Below, one piece after another: positions 42,101-50,891 of a stretch of DNA of 64,000 bases. The translations under genes and the position numbers were made by a program. How positions within the stretch are numbered: position 1 is the stretch's first letter; each line of letters opens with the position of its first letter. The notes under the pieces were generated by a model that saw only the letters and a program-made list of their open reading frames with translations, ran no database searches and was not told where the DNA came from. The stretch is from assembly GCF_029542785.1 (NCBI RefSeq), contig NC_083375.1, forward strand, positions 124,001 through 188,000, written 5' to 3'. Origin of the DNA: Malassezia japonica. Its lineage: Eukaryota; Basidiomycota; Malasseziomycetes; Malasseziales; Malasseziaceae.

Positions 42101-45100
42101 ACTGTACATTGCGCTCAAAGAGACCGACTGCCTCTTCGTTCTTGAGCACATACTGCTTCTCGGGGTAAATGAGCAGATGCATTGGCGGAACAACGACTTC
42201 CCACGGCTCGATGGGGTCGGTTAAGAAGCGGATCGCGAGGTTGCGCAGCGCAAAGTAGCGCACACTGTCGCGGTAGTAGTCGTGCTGGCACGTCGACGGA
42301 TGGCATGCGGCATTGGGGTAGAACTGCAGCTCGAGGTACTTGGCAAACGAGAACGACCAGCCCTCGTCGCTGAGGTGCGTCACCGGCGTCGTGCGCTCGC
42401 ACTGCTTGCAGTAGCTCCAGCAGAGCAGCTGCTTCTCTTCGCCCGGCAGCGGGCACACGAAGCGCTCGACGACCATCTGCACGCGCATGCCGCTGTGGAC
42501 GTACGTGGTATAGTGCACGAGGTTCGCACGGTCGCACGTCTTGGACGCACACGGGTTGACACTCTCGTCGCATGTGCGCTCGAGGAACTGGCCGAGCGGC
42601 TCGTCGTCCGGGCCGTAGTACTCAATCGTGTGCAGGGCTGGGCCGGTGCAGATCTGCTGCGTCGCCGCACACGTCGTCGACACGAGCATCACGAGGTTCT
42701 GGTGTGCAAACGGCGAGAGCATCTTGGCCATGTTGGTAACACACGCCTTCCATGAGTGCTGCATTGCCGCATGCTCCGCCTCGAGCACCATGAGCTCTGT
42801 CTCGTCGTGCGCCGACCGGGGATCGAGCAGCGACACGGTCGGCGGCGCGTCGGATCCGGTGAGCGGAAAGATCTCTTCGCGGCTCGGCGTCGGCGCCGAC
42901 GTCGCCGAGGATGGCGCCGGGGACGGCGTGGGATCTGGCACTGGCCGCGCCTCGCTCCGCTCCGAGCGCGGCGAACTCTTCGGCGGGTCGGTCGTGTGCA
43001 GCTCCGGCTTTTCCGACTCGGGTGTCTGCTCGCCTTTCTTGCCCTTGGTCTCTTCCTGTGCCCGGATCGCACGGCCCTGCAGCTCGTACATGAGTGTGCT
43101 TGGCTTCTCATTGGGGATAGCAGATCGCAGGACGTGCATACGGTCCGTCACATACTTCATGTGCGTCACGAGGTACGGCGGCTGGAGAATCACCGAGAGC
43201 GACGCGCTGAGGATCAGGCGCTGGTACTTTTTGAGCGTCTCGGTGAGGATGAGCTTGCGGTGCATATCCTCGTCGAGGTCTGCATGCCCCAGCGTCTGGA
43301 GCTCCTCCGGCCCGTGCTGGATATTCATCACGGACCAGTCGAGGACTACACCGACATCGCGGCGCAGGTGCTCCTCGAGCTTGAGGTTGTAGCCGACAAA
43401 CACCATTAGCGCAAGGATCGCCTTGATGCGCCGCAGCTTGGCGATCGACGCGCCACGCAGCACGAGCGCGCTGCTGACATCTTTTGACGTGACCTCGATA
43501 CGCAGCAGCGGCTTGCGGCGCCCTGGCTCGTGCGCAAACTCGTACGTGTCCACCGACAGACACGCGCAGCGTCCGAGGCGGGGATCGAGCGCCAGGCGGT
43601 CGATCGAGGAGACAATGTCCGCCTGCGTGCACCGTGCAATGATATCGATCGAGGATTTCTTCATGCTCCAAAACACCGCGACGCCCGCCTCTTCAAAGAG
43701 CTGTAGCGCATAGTACGACACGGATTTTTCTGCGACCACGACGTTCGGGCGCTGGTCGAGAATGCGCGCGACGAGGATGCGGATAAACTCGTGCTCCTGC
43801 GCCATGATCGGCTCGAGCGACATGAGCTGGTTCGCGTTGCGGTGGTACTCGAGCGGAAAGGTAACGACCATGATGCGGGCGTTGCGCACCGGCAGGAACG
43901 ACGCCATCTTTTTCGTTGCGACATTCTTCGTGCAAATGTACCCGTCGAGGAACTCGCAGTCAGAGATGCGGCCGCCCGGCATGCACTTGATCTTGACAAA
44001 GTTGCGGATGTCGGTCAGATAGGTGTTGCGCGTGCGCATGCGTATGCGCTCAATGACCGAGAGGGCAAGCAGCTTGACCGTCTCTTTCCACTCTTGGACG
44101 TCGCCCATGTGCTCGGCGACGAGGACCTGGTGCAGCATGCGCAAGAAGTACACGAGCGACGGCGCGCCGAGCGCCGTCGAGGTGACAAAGCGGGATGCTC
44201 CCCGCATGAGCTTCTGCCGCGCGGTGCTGCGGCGCACGGGCGAGCCCGGCGTGGTGCGCGGCGTGACCGGCGACTGCGGGTCGGCCGGCGTTTCGTCGAC
44301 GGCCTCTGGGGCCTGCGTCGTAGGCAAAACCTCGTCGAACGACTCTTCTGCGAGCGCCGGCGGCACGTCGTCCGCGTCGAGGTTCGCACGGAACGGCGCC
44401 AGCTCGCCGTCGGCCAACTCGTCGCCGAGGCTCGTCTCGGCGAGTTCCTCGTGGTTCAGCGCGTCGACCGTGGCCCAGTCCGGCTCGTCGTCGTGCGAAG
44501 TGCGCCGGGGCAGCGTGTGTGCGTCCTGCGAAAAGAGCGTCGTGGCGGCAAACTGCGACTGCGGCGTCTGCAAGTCGCCGTACTCGGTCTCGGTCGGGGA
44601 GACGAATGTGGGCGACGCCGCCTCGGTCTTGAGCGCCTCGGCGCGGTGCTCGGCATCGATCATCTCGCGGCGGTCGTACTCTTCGAGCATGTGCAGGCAC
44701 TGGTTGCATGTGCGGATCGCCTCCTCGTGTCCAAACTTGGCGCCGGGCACAATATTCGAGCAGCACTTGTTGCAAAAGATCTGGCCGCAGATGCGGCAGT
44801 GGTGCCGCCGGCGCAGCGGCGTGAACGGAAGCAGGCAGTCGCGGCACTCTTTCGCCGTCTCGTCCGCCATCCAGTACTTGCGGCTGAGCCCCTCGCCACG
44901 GAAGCGCCGGATCCACGCATCGGCGCTGGGGTACGAAGGCCGAAACGAAAACGTGCTCACGGTGTCGTCGCCAATCTCGGAGCGCGGTGTAGGCGTCGAA
45001 AAGAGCGAGCGCGTGTCATCCAGCACGTCGCGGCTCAGCGGAAAGCCGGGCACACTCTGCGCGACCTCGGCCTCCGAGTCGGCCTCGGTGAGCACCGGGC

Positions 45101-45413
45101 TGCCCGGCTCGTCGGCGGCATGCGACGATACCGAGGTGAAGGACGGCACCGGCGATGGCGCGACCGTGCGCAGCGGCACAATCGCGCGCCCGGGACGCCG
45201 CGTGCGCTTCTCTGGCGACGCGCTCCGCTCGGGCGACGCGCCACTCGGCTCGTCCGGCACGTCGCGCTCGGGCGCCGTGCTAAACGCATTCCGCATGCGA
45301 TCAAACAGCGACGCAAATGCAAACGACGGCGGAGGCCGCTCCTCGCGGTCCTCTAGCAGGTTGAACGACACCAGCGAGGCGCCGTCCGGCGGCCGCTCCG
45401 CGGGGATCGCCAT
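39165..45413 (-). CDS. FAB1: Phosphatidylinositol 3-phosphate 5-kinase Fab1 (PIKfyve)
   Basis: 2082 aa, no intron. A FYVE zinc finger lies near residues 190-250 (CRDCLLPFTPLRRRHHCRICGQIFCNKC, with RRHHCR). A TCP-1/Cpn60-like domain follows (FLDGYICTKNVATKKM, RIMVVTFPLEYHRN). Then a Cys-rich Fab1-specific region with C-x-x-C pairs (LLCWSYCKQCERTTPVT, HPSTCQHDYYRDSVRYF) and a long disordered linker. The C-terminal PIP kinase has KTRDDRLVVKQLSR, VVMENLVYG, FDLKGSTRNR, MDYSLIV and IGIIDYLRTYTWDK. It makes PI(3,5)P2 on vacuole and endosome membranes. Start at 45413 in CACCATGG. Confidence 0.95.
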   Translation of the reverse strand: MAIPAERPPDGASLVSFNLLEDREERPPPSFAFASLFDRMRNAFSTAPERDVPDEPSGASPERSASPEKRTRRPGRAIVPLRTVAPSPVPSFTSVSSHAADEPGSPVLTEADSEAEVAQSVPGFPLSRDVLDDTRSLFSTPTPRSEIGDDTVSTFSFRPSYPSADAWIRRFRGEGLSRKYWMADETAKECRDCLLPFTPLRRRHHCRICGQIFCNKCCSNIVPGAKFGHEEAIRTCNQCLHMLEEYDRREMIDAEHRAEALKTEAASPTFVSPTETEYGDLQTPQSQFAATTLFSQDAHTLPRRTSHDDEPDWATVDALNHEELAETSLGDELADGELAPFRANLDADDVPPALAEESFDEVLPTTQAPEAVDETPADPQSPVTPRTTPGSPVRRSTARQKLMRGASRFVTSTALGAPSLVYFLRMLHQVLVAEHMGDVQEWKETVKLLALSVIERIRMRTRNTYLTDIRNFVKIKCMPGGRISDCEFLDGYICTKNVATKKMASFLPVRNARIMVVTFPLEYHRNANQLMSLEPIMAQEHEFIRILVARILDQRPNVVVAEKSVSYYALQLFEEAGVAVFWSMKKSSIDIIARCTQADIVSSIDRLALDPRLGRCACLSVDTYEFAHEPGRRKPLLRIEVTSKDVSSALVLRGASIAKLRRIKAILALMVFVGYNLKLEEHLRRDVGVVLDWSVMNIQHGPEELQTLGHADLDEDMHRKLILTETLKKYQRLILSASLSVILQPPYLVTHMKYVTDRMHVLRSAIPNEKPSTLMYELQGRAIRAQEETKGKKGEQTPESEKPELHTTDPPKSSPRSERSEARPVPDPTPSPAPSSATSAPTPSREEIFPLTGSDAPPTVSLLDPRSAHDETELMVLEAEHAAMQHSWKACVTNMAKMLSPFAHQNLVMLVSTTCAATQQICTGPALHTIEYYGPDDEPLGQFLERTCDESVNPCASKTCDRANLVHYTTYVHSGMRVQMVVERFVCPLPGEEKQLLCWSYCKQCERTTPVTHLSDEGWSFSFAKYLELQFYPNAACHPSTCQHDYYRDSVRYFALRNLAIRFLTDPIEPWEVVVPPMHLLIYPEKQYVLKNEEAVGLFERNVQYWDSVCARISALQQELRSARIYTIVPALAKTQARALALLGQILAAAHADCAEIQRLMMQVYWDSGRALIRMNDVRRVLQDKVVEWDGLFVEFEKRSTVSEREIRRLLAVHVKKAEESDEATPDTPSEKRMSLDTTSLLWDVFGGRDDRDTQDKEKEEKVLTSAPVVATPDETGDGKLLAPNDGKSHTIDSGALTAPSPVPHVPSPLARTVSLPIEDAQATDPEAVDLPASQPELETLPAASPKVSGEDAPLGASPTDPRSLGTLEKPKAAPRLAAPRPKRPDPEWIQPPPRPSSTEPNSRPTTPVESAPHGPYGTPEQRRTPKRRDDGKAANLRLTRPPNQGFAAFANHRGESMPLRPPWETQKGRPRKDEKRREAPSRSQVSSIARQFDLLSREAELERERQRRVPSRARRARPVTSTHATVEVFKSLRDAVGGDESDGSDHERPNEPHLSAETRAVAEAPGARVPPMHAGDRGERVRHKGRKGDARAKERGEGQSAKEPAKESVRTKEQAATHGLPSGARGAQDASEAKGDAQDGKDAASEADATEPVHTEAPTDAPPEPSVTPAPSEPTDEPADDQASQPADDTEVPPSVLFERLGETWRLHCGEMLPLAYPFLSSDHVFSDSCVVVREDEPSSIIAFTLNSKSYREQLQASQDARARTEGAVPPADGQSSAEHLRDLEHELRDTDGTHFGYEFDTGSVKLWCKIFFAEQFEALRHMYGCSESIVQSLSRCFKWDSGGGKSGSAFLKTRDDRLVVKQLSRAEIDGFSKFAPQYFAYVADCKAADRPTTLTKIFGYFRIGFRNAHTGKSLKLDVVVMENLVYGHQVYKIFDLKGSTRNRMRQETGRAYEVLMDENLVQMSQTCPILVREHSKRILRAALYNDSLFLTDMNVMDYSLIVVLDETRNELVIGIIDYLRTYTWDKRVESFVKETAILGGGGKGEPTIITPRQYRMRFLTFLDRYFLMTPDPWVQEGWVL

Positions 45414-45447
45414 GGTGGAGCGCACGGACCGGGATATCTGCAAATAT

Positions 45448-47949
45448 CTACGAAGGGTATCGCGTCGAGCGAAAAGCGCGGTCGACGTGGGTAATGAGGC
45501 GGATGCCGTCGGCGCGGCGCAGCGCGACGCAGCGGTGGTGCAAGAGATCCAGGTCGCGGAAGCGCAGCGTCGGGCGCGCGGGGCTGAGCGAGGGGTACTG
45601 CCGGCTGCCGGCGCTCGGAGCGAGGCTCGCGAGCGCGTCGAGCGCGCTCGACGGCGGGGGAACGGGCATCAGGTCGACCGGAGGGGCCGGCGCGACGCTC
45701 GTCACGGCCGTTGTTGGAGCTTTTGGTGGATAGAGGGCATAGAAGCTGCGCACGAGCTCGAGGGCGGCGTCAATGTCGTACGACTTGGCCTTGTTGCGGA
45801 TCATGAGCGCCCACGCCTTGGACGTCGTCTTGGCGTCGGTGCCGTGGGCAGAGGACATGGGGTGGGCGGTCGCGAGCTCGGTCCACTGCGCCCATACGCG
45901 CGCCGCGACGGCGTCGGCGTGGGGGCGGTGGCGCTGCGCGGCGCACGCCTCGAGGAGCAGCGCGTAGGTGTGCCCGTTCGGCGCGACGTGCGCTTGCTGA
46001 AAGACGCCGTCGGGGTCCTCGGCGGCGTGCACGACCGCTGCGAGCTGGTGCTCACGGGGAAGGTGGTGCATCAGGACCGAGAGGAAGGCGTTGAGGAGGC
46101 GAGGCGTCGTGCGTACCGACGAGAGAGGATGTTCGAGGCCGGCGTCCGGAGAGGGGTCCTGGTCGGCGAGGATGCGTGCCATGAGTGCACGTACCTCGAG
46201 CAGGACATCCTTGGCAGTCTGGGGCATGTCGTGCGTGAATACGGTGGGATGGGGAGATGCTTCCGGAGACGTTTCCGAGCGTGTGTCGAGCGAGGTAGGG
46301 TCGTCGGCCTGGCTTTCTGGCTGGTTCTCGGGCTGGTCGTTGGTCTCGACACGAGTCTCTACCTCGTCGCTGGCCTCGCCCTTTGCGTCGAGTTTTCCAC
46401 CCTCGTTGTCCTTGCCCTTGCCCTTGCCCTTCTCGCCATCCACCACACGAATATCCTTCTCCTTCAGCGGCGGCTCATACACCGCATACGTCCAAAAGAT
46501 GTTCGACATGGTTTCTTCATTCACGCGGCAGTGCTCCGGCGCGCCATCCAACGCAAAGGCGACACGCAGCATCTCGGCCAAGACCCAGCGCGCGGTACGC
46601 AAATCGCCGGCCCGTGCACTGCCTTGCAGCAGCGCATTAAACGTGTACGTATCCGCCCACAACGCCGAGCGCGCGCCAGGCGCAAGTACACGGTCCGGCT
46701 CGCCATCCAAGAGCTCACGCACGAGCCGGATCGCGTCCGTATAGTGCTCCTTGCGCCGCGCACATGTCAGGATCAGGCTATCGTACACCTCCTTGTTCGG
46801 CCGGATCGCATAGTGCGTCGTCATCTCGCGAAAGAGGTCGAGCGCACGCTCCGCGTCGGCTTCTGGTGCCCGCGCCCGTGTACCGGGCTGCGGCACACCA
46901 GCGGCACACGCCCGGATCATGAGGGCGTACACGGCCGCGTCCGGCACGGGGTGTGCAACGAGGCGCATGTGGTAAAAGAGCGACCATGCGATTGGATGCA
47001 CGGCGCGCATCGGGTGCTTGACGAGGTGCTCCATGAGCATGGTATAGGCCGAGATCGGCGCGGCCTCGGTCGTTTCCCAGTGCTGGAGGTACTCGAGTGC
47101 GGAAAAGAGACGGTCACTGTGGACGTACGCCTTGACCATTGCATGCTTGACCGGCGCATCGGCCACGAGGCCGACCTCTTGCATGCGCGCACTGAGCACG
47201 AGGCACGCATCGAGCGCGCCGCGCGTCGCGTACGTGTCGAGGAGGCGCGCGTACAGCGCCGCGCTGGGCTCGAGACCGCTTTGCGCCATGAGGTCGAGGG
47301 TATGCAGCGTCTGTGCGAGGTTGGTATCACGCGCACTGTCAACAGCGAGTGCCTGCCACTCTTCGGTGGGAACCGCAGGGAGCAGATCGTCGGGCTCGGA
47401 TGGATTTTCCATCACCCAGGTGGCGAGGCGCTCGAGGAGGAGCGTGCGCTGCGCAGTGCGCTCGTCAGAAGCGGCCCGAAGTGCCGTATCGAGTGGCTGG
47501 GAAGCAGTGGACTCTTCAACAGGAGCATTTTCATGCGCATCCCGCTCGACCGCTTCGATCGAGGCCGCGTCTGCAGCTTCCTCGGCCTCGTTTTCGCCCC
47601 TGCCCACACCCAGCCGCATTGCCAGGCGCGTCAGCGCTTTGGGCGTCGCGTCCGGCAGCGATTTCGGCGCCTCCTCCGCGGGCGGCGGCTCAATCATCTC
47701 GCGGTACATCGCCTCGAGCGTCGCATCGTCGAGCGGCGGCAGATCCGCGGTGAGACGCGCGACTTCCTCCTGCTTCTCCACAAACTGCAGCTCTTTTTCG
47801 AGCTGCGCAATCTCCTGGCTCAGCAGCGCCTGGCGAGCACGCAGCGTGCCGCTGCGTGGCGTACGTGCCGCCTGCGCCGTGCACGCATGCAGGGGACGCA
47901 CCGGCCGCACAAGGCGCGCCGCGACGTACGGCAGACGAGGTCGCCACAT
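45448..47949 (-). CDS. Mitochondrial pentatricopeptide-repeat-like protein
   Basis: 833 aa. The N-terminus MWRPRLPYVAARLVRPVRPLHA is a strong mitochondrial presequence. Repeats of paired helices occur in about residues 200-450, e.g. LEPSAALYARLLDTYATRGALDACLVLSARMQEVGL, and ADTYTFNALLQGSARAGDLRTARWVLAEMLR, typical PPR form. A low-complexity Lys/Glu/Asp/Ser stretch interrupts, then more repeats (PNGHTYALLLEACAAQ). PPR proteins bind organellar RNA in maturation or translation. The exact orthologue is not identified. The gene sits between FAB1 and the VHS adaptor on the same strand, 34 and 28 bp apart, with CACGTG at its start. Confidence 0.72.
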   Translation of the reverse strand: MWRPRLPYVAARLVRPVRPLHACTAQAARTPRSGTLRARQALLSQEIAQLEKELQFVEKQEEVARLTADLPPLDDATLEAMYREMIEPPPAEEAPKSLPDATPKALTRLAMRLGVGRGENEAEEAADAASIEAVERDAHENAPVEESTASQPLDTALRAASDERTAQRTLLLERLATWVMENPSEPDDLLPAVPTEEWQALAVDSARDTNLAQTLHTLDLMAQSGLEPSAALYARLLDTYATRGALDACLVLSARMQEVGLVADAPVKHAMVKAYVHSDRLFSALEYLQHWETTEAAPISAYTMLMEHLVKHPMRAVHPIAWSLFYHMRLVAHPVPDAAVYALMIRACAAGVPQPGTRARAPEADAERALDLFREMTTHYAIRPNKEVYDSLILTCARRKEHYTDAIRLVRELLDGEPDRVLAPGARSALWADTYTFNALLQGSARAGDLRTARWVLAEMLRVAFALDGAPEHCRVNEETMSNIFWTYAVYEPPLKEKDIRVVDGEKGKGKGKDNEGGKLDAKGEASDEVETRVETNDQPENQPESQADDPTSLDTRSETSPEASPHPTVFTHDMPQTAKDVLLEVRALMARILADQDPSPDAGLEHPLSSVRTTPRLLNAFLSVLMHHLPREHQLAAVVHAAEDPDGVFQQAHVAPNGHTYALLLEACAAQRHRPHADAVAARVWAQWTELATAHPMSSAHGTDAKTTSKAWALMIRNKAKSYDIDAALELVRSFYALYPPKAPTTAVTSVAPAPPVDLMPVPPPSSALDALASLAPSAGSRQYPSLSPARPTLRFRDLDLLHHRCVALRRADGIRLITHVDRAFRSTRYPS

Positions 47950-47968
47950 ATGAAGCTTCCAAAGGTAT

Positions 47969-47974
47969 CACGTG
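47969..47974. promoter_or_regulatory. CACGTG element
   Basis: CACGTG 20 bp upstream of the PPR-like start (47949) and directly beside the VHS-GAT stop codon (47978). Confidence 0.45.
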
Positions 47975-47977
47975 CTA

Positions 47978-49441
47978 CTACTTGAGCAAGTCGAGTCCTG
48001 CAAACGGATCGTTGGACGCGGGGGGCGTGGGCTGTGCGGGCGTGGGCTGCGCGGCAGGCTTAGAGGACGGCGCAGGGGTGGACGACATGCCGAGCGAGAT
48101 CGGCTGCGAAGGCGTGTCGTCCCAGTCGCCGAGGAGGTCGAGAGCGGTCTGCTTTCCGGCGGCCTTGGACGTGGCCGGCGGCTGCGACGGCGGCTGCGGT
48201 GTCGACTGCCCCGACGCTGGCGTCGACGGGCCGATAGACAGGGATGCGAGGTCGTCCAGCGCAAAGCCCGACGACTTGGGCTGCGCCGGTGCGGCCTCTT
48301 CCTCCTCGTCAAAGGAAATCAGGTCGACCTTGGCCTTGCTGGCATTGGCCTTGGCCGTATCGCCCTGGACCATGGCGTCGTACCGCGCGAGGGTTTGGTT
48401 GATCAGGTCGTTTACCTCGAGGAACTTGGCGAGCTGCTCGGACTCTTCCTCCTCTGCCTGGCCGACCCACTTTTGGAGGCGCGGCTGAACGCTGCGCAGG
48501 TTGGAGGCCACCTGGTCGTAGGCATCACCCGAAACAAACTTTTCCGTAGGCTTTGCCTGGTCGAGCATATCGTTGAGGAGCTTGATGCGTGCCTGGACCT
48601 TTTCGAGCTCCTTGACGACCTGGGCGGTCTGGACGCTCGACTCGGGCTCGGCGCCGGACATGACCTTCATCAGCTCTTGCGCCTGCTGCAGGTCGCGCGG
48701 CGTACCGCGACGGATGAGCTCCTGGAGCTTGGCGCCCTGCGCAAGGCGGTTTTCTTCTTCGAGCTCTTCCGGGGACTGCAGCGAGTGCTCCGTGTTGAGG
48801 ACAGCGGCGTTGCGTGCATCGACCTTTGGGAAGCGGTAGCCTTTGTACATAAGAAGGCGATGCATGTCGCGGATGTGTACGAGGTCCTCCTTGTGCTTGC
48901 TCGTGACGCACAGCGTCTGGCGCCATTCGTGGATCATCTCGAGGATCTTGCTCATCACCGGGCTAGGGTGCATCGGCGGACGCTCGGGGAACCGACGCAC
49001 GAGCTCGTTGAGAAACTCTTTTGTGCCGAGCTGGAGGTGCACGGGATATCCACAATTTTTGACGAGGATATCCAGGAGCTGCGTTAGAAGAGCGACGTAC
49101 GTGAAGGCCAAGCAGACCGACGTGCGGCAGCCGCGAATTGATCTTGGCAACGACCTCGAACACGGCCTCGCGCGCACTGTATTAGCATAGATACGTACGA
49201 ATTTGCGCGCTTCGTGTTCACATAGTCGGCGAGCTCCAGCTCGACCGACAGGTTGGGGTGGTCCAGACTCGAATCACAGCAACGTTCTGCGTTAGATGGG
49301 GTACGTACCGACAAACGTCTGGACCGGCGTCAGGCGCACATCAAAATCAAGGTTGCGCGTGCCCCACTCGGGCGCATGCGCGCCGCCAGGGCCGCCCATG
49401 TAGGGCCGCGGTGGGCCGTCGCGCGGCCGGTAGTTGTACAT
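47978..49441 (-). CDS. VHS-GAT trafficking adaptor (GGA/TOM1-like), parental copy
   Basis: 465 aa, exons 49441-49309, 49286-49199, 49176-49101, 49078-47978; three 22-nt introns. The VHS domain (about 40-180) reads LADYVNTKRANS-AREAVFEVV ... GLH-LLDILVKNCGYPVHLQLGTKEFL. The GAT region (about 205-335) starts RLAQGAKLQELIRRGTPRDLQQAQELMK. The tail has acidic and hydrophobic motifs ISFDEEEE, DLLGDW and DPFAGLDLLK, likely clathrin or ubiquitin-sorting contacts; no GAE ear is present. It is GC-rich, unlike the two paralogues upstream (49637-51956). Role: sorting of ubiquitylated cargo between Golgi and endosome, by family knowledge. Confidence 0.9.
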
Positions 49442-49473
49442 TGCCGTCCTCACCAAGCCGCGGCGCGCATTGC

Positions 49474-49479
49474 CACGTG
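49474..49479. promoter_or_regulatory. CACGTG element
   Basis: CACGTG 33 bp upstream of the parental VHS-GAT start (49441). The two paralogues lack it. Confidence 0.45.
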
Positions 49480-49636
49480 TTTATGCTCCACATGGAAAAC
49501 CGGCTGGTATGCCTCCACACCGCACGCCCCAGAAGGCGGAGGCTGTGGATTAGCGCGTATGCAATGCTATGGCGATAGTACTTGGAGGAAAAGTTAGCGA
49601 ATGTGACTGAAGAATAGGATATTGAAGAATGACATC

Positions 49637-50631
49637 TCAAACCTCTGAGAACGAAAACAAATCTAAATCTGTCTTCGTCCGATTATTCGATCCGCTCGGT
49701 CCACTGGAAGGAGTCATGGCCTGTACGGATCCCTTGTCGTCATCCTCGATAGGGCTCTCATTCTAGCGTAAGCAAAATAGTAAACATACGTCAGCTCTGA
49801 TAATTTCCTCCATCAACTCTTGTGCTTTCCGAAGATCCATCGGTGTGCCACGGCGAACGTGTTCTTGTAACAGCTTTGTGAATGACACGAGACGTACCGC
49901 ATGTCTCCGGAGGGAAGCTAATGCTGCCGTACTTCCTGGTGAATCCGAGTTGTACTGTAATGAGCTACATCCACGCACTGCATCATTTAATTTTGCAACT
50001 GCTTGTGGATCGGGATCTGGGAATGCGTACTCTAATGTCAGCAGGATGTACTCACTGTTGAGCTTCATGGTCATACATCGTTTACGAATACTAGTAAAAT
50101 CATTTTTGTATTTGCTGTGTTGGGCAAACGTTTGATCCCACAAATTCAGTAAATACAATTTCTTCGCGCTGACACGGTCGTATTTTTCCGTGCCCTCGGG
50201 GCGAGTTGGAATAAACCTTTTCAAAAACTCATTTGATGTAACCTGTAGATGCATTGGGTAGCCACACTCCTGTACCAATACATCCAAAAGCTTTGTCAGC
50301 CGAAGAGTACCCACCTCGGAAGCCAATTCTGCACTCCGTGTACTCTTTTCGCCAAAAAATGAAGACATCATATTGTTTAAGTATGACGCAGCATAATATG
50401 AACTGATGCGTTAGCTCCTTCGACACTTACGTGTTCTCTTGCTTTTCGTTCAGAAACGACACCAGGTCATCAACGAAAGGGGGGTACAGCGTTTCTGAGC
50501 TAGGGTCACAACAATTGCCTGGTGAATACTTGGTTAGACTCACGAATACAGTCTTGGACTATCTCTTTGTTGGACTTGTCTGATAATTTCGGATCACCAC
50601 TCGAGGAAAAATTCGTCTTTTGGTTGTACAT
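49637..50631 (-). CDS. Diverged VHS paralogue B, truncated GAT, AT-rich
   Basis: 272 aa built from eight exons: 50631-50544, 50518-50431, 50402-50315, 50290-50056, 50031-49979, 49954-49898, 49873-49790, 49762-49637. Introns are 25, 28, 24, 24, 24, 24 and 27 nt. The sum is divisible by three with no internal stop, so the gene is probably intact. VHS motifs: CCDPSSETLYPPFVDDLV, NEKQENT-SYYAASYL, LLDVLVQECGYPMHLQV. Only the first GAT helix remains (LLQEHVRRGTPMDLRKAQELM). The tail is short and ends DLDLFSFSEV. Sampled 60-nt lines are 35-50% GC, against 68% in the parental gene. A protein with cargo- but without full ubiquitin-binding ability is an inference. Confidence 0.82.
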
Positions 50632-50702
50632 GGCCGGGAAGTCAAAAGTTTCATTTCGCGAGCGGAACCAACGTTTCATTGCGCGAACCAATTAACGAAT
50701 CT

Positions 50703-50727
50703 GACCCACGGACCTCCACTTGTGGAG
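50703..50727 (+). repeat. Direct repeat copy 1 in the VHS promoters
   Basis: A 25-bp block beginning GACCCACGGACC and ending CTTGTGGAG lies about 70 bp upstream of paralogue B. The same 25 bp occurs at 52001-52025 upstream of paralogue C. With nearby TTTCATTTCGCGAGC it marks the duplicated promoter. Confidence 0.85.
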
Positions 50728-50891
50728 AAATTTCGCGACCTGCATGTGCAGCTTATGCATTGCCATGCCGCAGTTGGCCATGCGGAAGCGGAACCAAGCG
50801 ACATTCATGGAGTGTTATGGGTACCTATACCCAGTTTCAGTTGTTACATGATGATTTACCAGATGTGGCTATTAAAATCCGTGATAGCTCC

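Noticed and set aside
44023..47985. 1320-codon open frame on the + strand
   Set aside because: Antisense to FAB1 and the PPR-like gene and crosses their intergenic border; a composition artefact.
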